64,000 bases of DNA, from contig NW_026870491.1 of NCBI RefSeq assembly GCF_963576545.1, positions 1 to 64,000 on the forward strand, written 5' to 3'. The notes below the pieces were generated by a model. It was given only the letters and a program-made list of their open reading frames with translations, ran no database searches and was not told where the DNA came from. Within the stretch, counting starts at the first letter, position 1, and each line of letters begins with the position of its first letter. Origin of the DNA: Limanda limanda. Taxonomy: Eukaryota > Chordata > Actinopteri > Pleuronectiformes > Pleuronectidae. Of this stretch, positions 63,729 through 64,000 are shown piece by piece. A program made the position numbers and the translations under genes.

Positions 63729-64000
63729 ATGAAAGCACATAGGAGAAAGAGATATTCTTGAATAACTTTTTTTGTGAAGGTCGGAGAGACTTGGAAAGTG
63801 GTTGCATCTGGACTAATTTGGGTCCTGCGGATCGATTGGTACCATCCCCGAGCTTGTACGACCTTCGGAAGAGGTCGACCGACGAAATTCCCCCAAATCT
63901 GAGGAGATATTCTTGAATAACTTTTTTTTTGAAGGTCGGAGAGACTTGCAAGTAGGCTCTACCCCCACTAAATGGGGTTGCGCGCATCGATCGGTACCAT
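63729..64000 (+). repeat. Partial dimer at the window edge
   Basis: A complete B is followed by an A that stops at GGTACCAT, so the array continues beyond the window in the same phase. At the left edge the window likewise begins within a telomeric block (positions 1-10). Confidence 0.95.

Larger units (their letters stand above)
1..64000 (+). repeat. Tandem satellite array of telomere-repeat-bearing A monomers and B-A dimers
   Basis: The whole window consists of head-to-tail copies of a 163 bp A monomer and a 318 bp B-A dimer, all in one orientation. Successive ATGAAAGCAC landmarks are spaced 163 or 318 bp apart, with 157, 312 and 324 bp variants that differ only by whole TTAGGG units; irregular spacings occur only before about 4.3 kb. 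I count roughly 129 complete dimers and 140 solo A units. No unique sequence over a few bases interrupts the array, and neither edge is visible. Satellites with embedded telomeric motifs are known from subtelomeric heterochromatin; that location is inferred here. No gene, RNA gene or transposon is seen anywhere in the window. Confidence 0.97.

Noticed and set aside
751..63987. Many - strand open reading frames of 60-532 codons with repeated peptide blocks
   Set aside because: They are overlapping readings of the same satellite units. Their lengths follow unit order (multiples of 318 bp stay open, 163 bp breaks them), they have no recognisable domain, and no promoter or start context is conserved apart from the repeat itself.
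1..64000. CRISPR-like array of regular repeats
   Set aside because: The whole unit is repeated, without unique spacers; unit sizes (163 and 318 bp) and telomeric blocks do not fit CRISPR.

Overview
The whole window is one uninterrupted tandem satellite array. I see no protein-coding gene, RNA gene, mobile element or unique sequence in it. The array is built from two related monomers. Monomer A is 163 bp and carries a short block of TTAGGG telomeric repeats near its 3' end. Monomer B is 155 bp and has no telomeric block. The first 122 bp of A and B align without gaps at about 81% identity (99 of 122 by hand alignment, the first 44 bp identical), and only the tails differ (41 bp in A, 33 bp in B). 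The monomers occur in just two arrangements: solo A (163 bp, written S below) and the dimer B-A (318 bp, written L). By hand I count about 129 complete L units and 140 S units, one of them an A/B chimera, plus partial units at both ends. Marks: S' and L' have two TTAGGG instead of three (157 and 312 bp), L+ has four (324 bp), and S* is an S unit with two marker substitutions. Unit boundaries are placed at the ATGAAAGCAC that follows each telomeric block.

The host must be a eukaryote that uses TTAGGG telomeres, and the most natural location is a subtelomere or another large heterochromatic satellite block. TTAGGG is shared by animals, many fungi and many protists, so I do not name a group. The array is rich in CpG, and several recurrent variants look like CpG transitions. 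All telomeric blocks read 5'-TTAGGG-3' on the + strand; if they keep the orientation of the chromosome end, the telomere lies to the right.

Layout. 1-4,637: left part with many single-base indels, which stop abruptly near 4.3 kb. 4,638-7,044: partial higher-order copy. 7,045-13,478, 13,479-18,624 and 18,625-21,510: three copies of a higher-order repeat (6,434 bp, 5,146 bp, and one truncated or switched after 2,886 bp). 21,511-22,476: S block matching 4,638 onward. 22,477-30,309: short-period higher-order repeats (481, 1,117 and 793 bp). 30,310-36,721: a ~4.0 kb duplicated segment with a chimeric monomer between the copies. About 36,722-49,348 and 49,349-61,975: a 12,627 bp segment present twice in tandem, nearly identical. 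61,976-64,000: continuation of a 1,117 bp LLLS repeat into the window edge. Neither array edge is present.

The structure is what repeated unequal exchange, gene conversion or replication-based amplification produces, nested on at least four scales (monomer, dimer, 0.5-1.9 kb, 4-12.6 kb). Long open frames on the - strand arise because 318 is divisible by 3; I regard them as non-genic.
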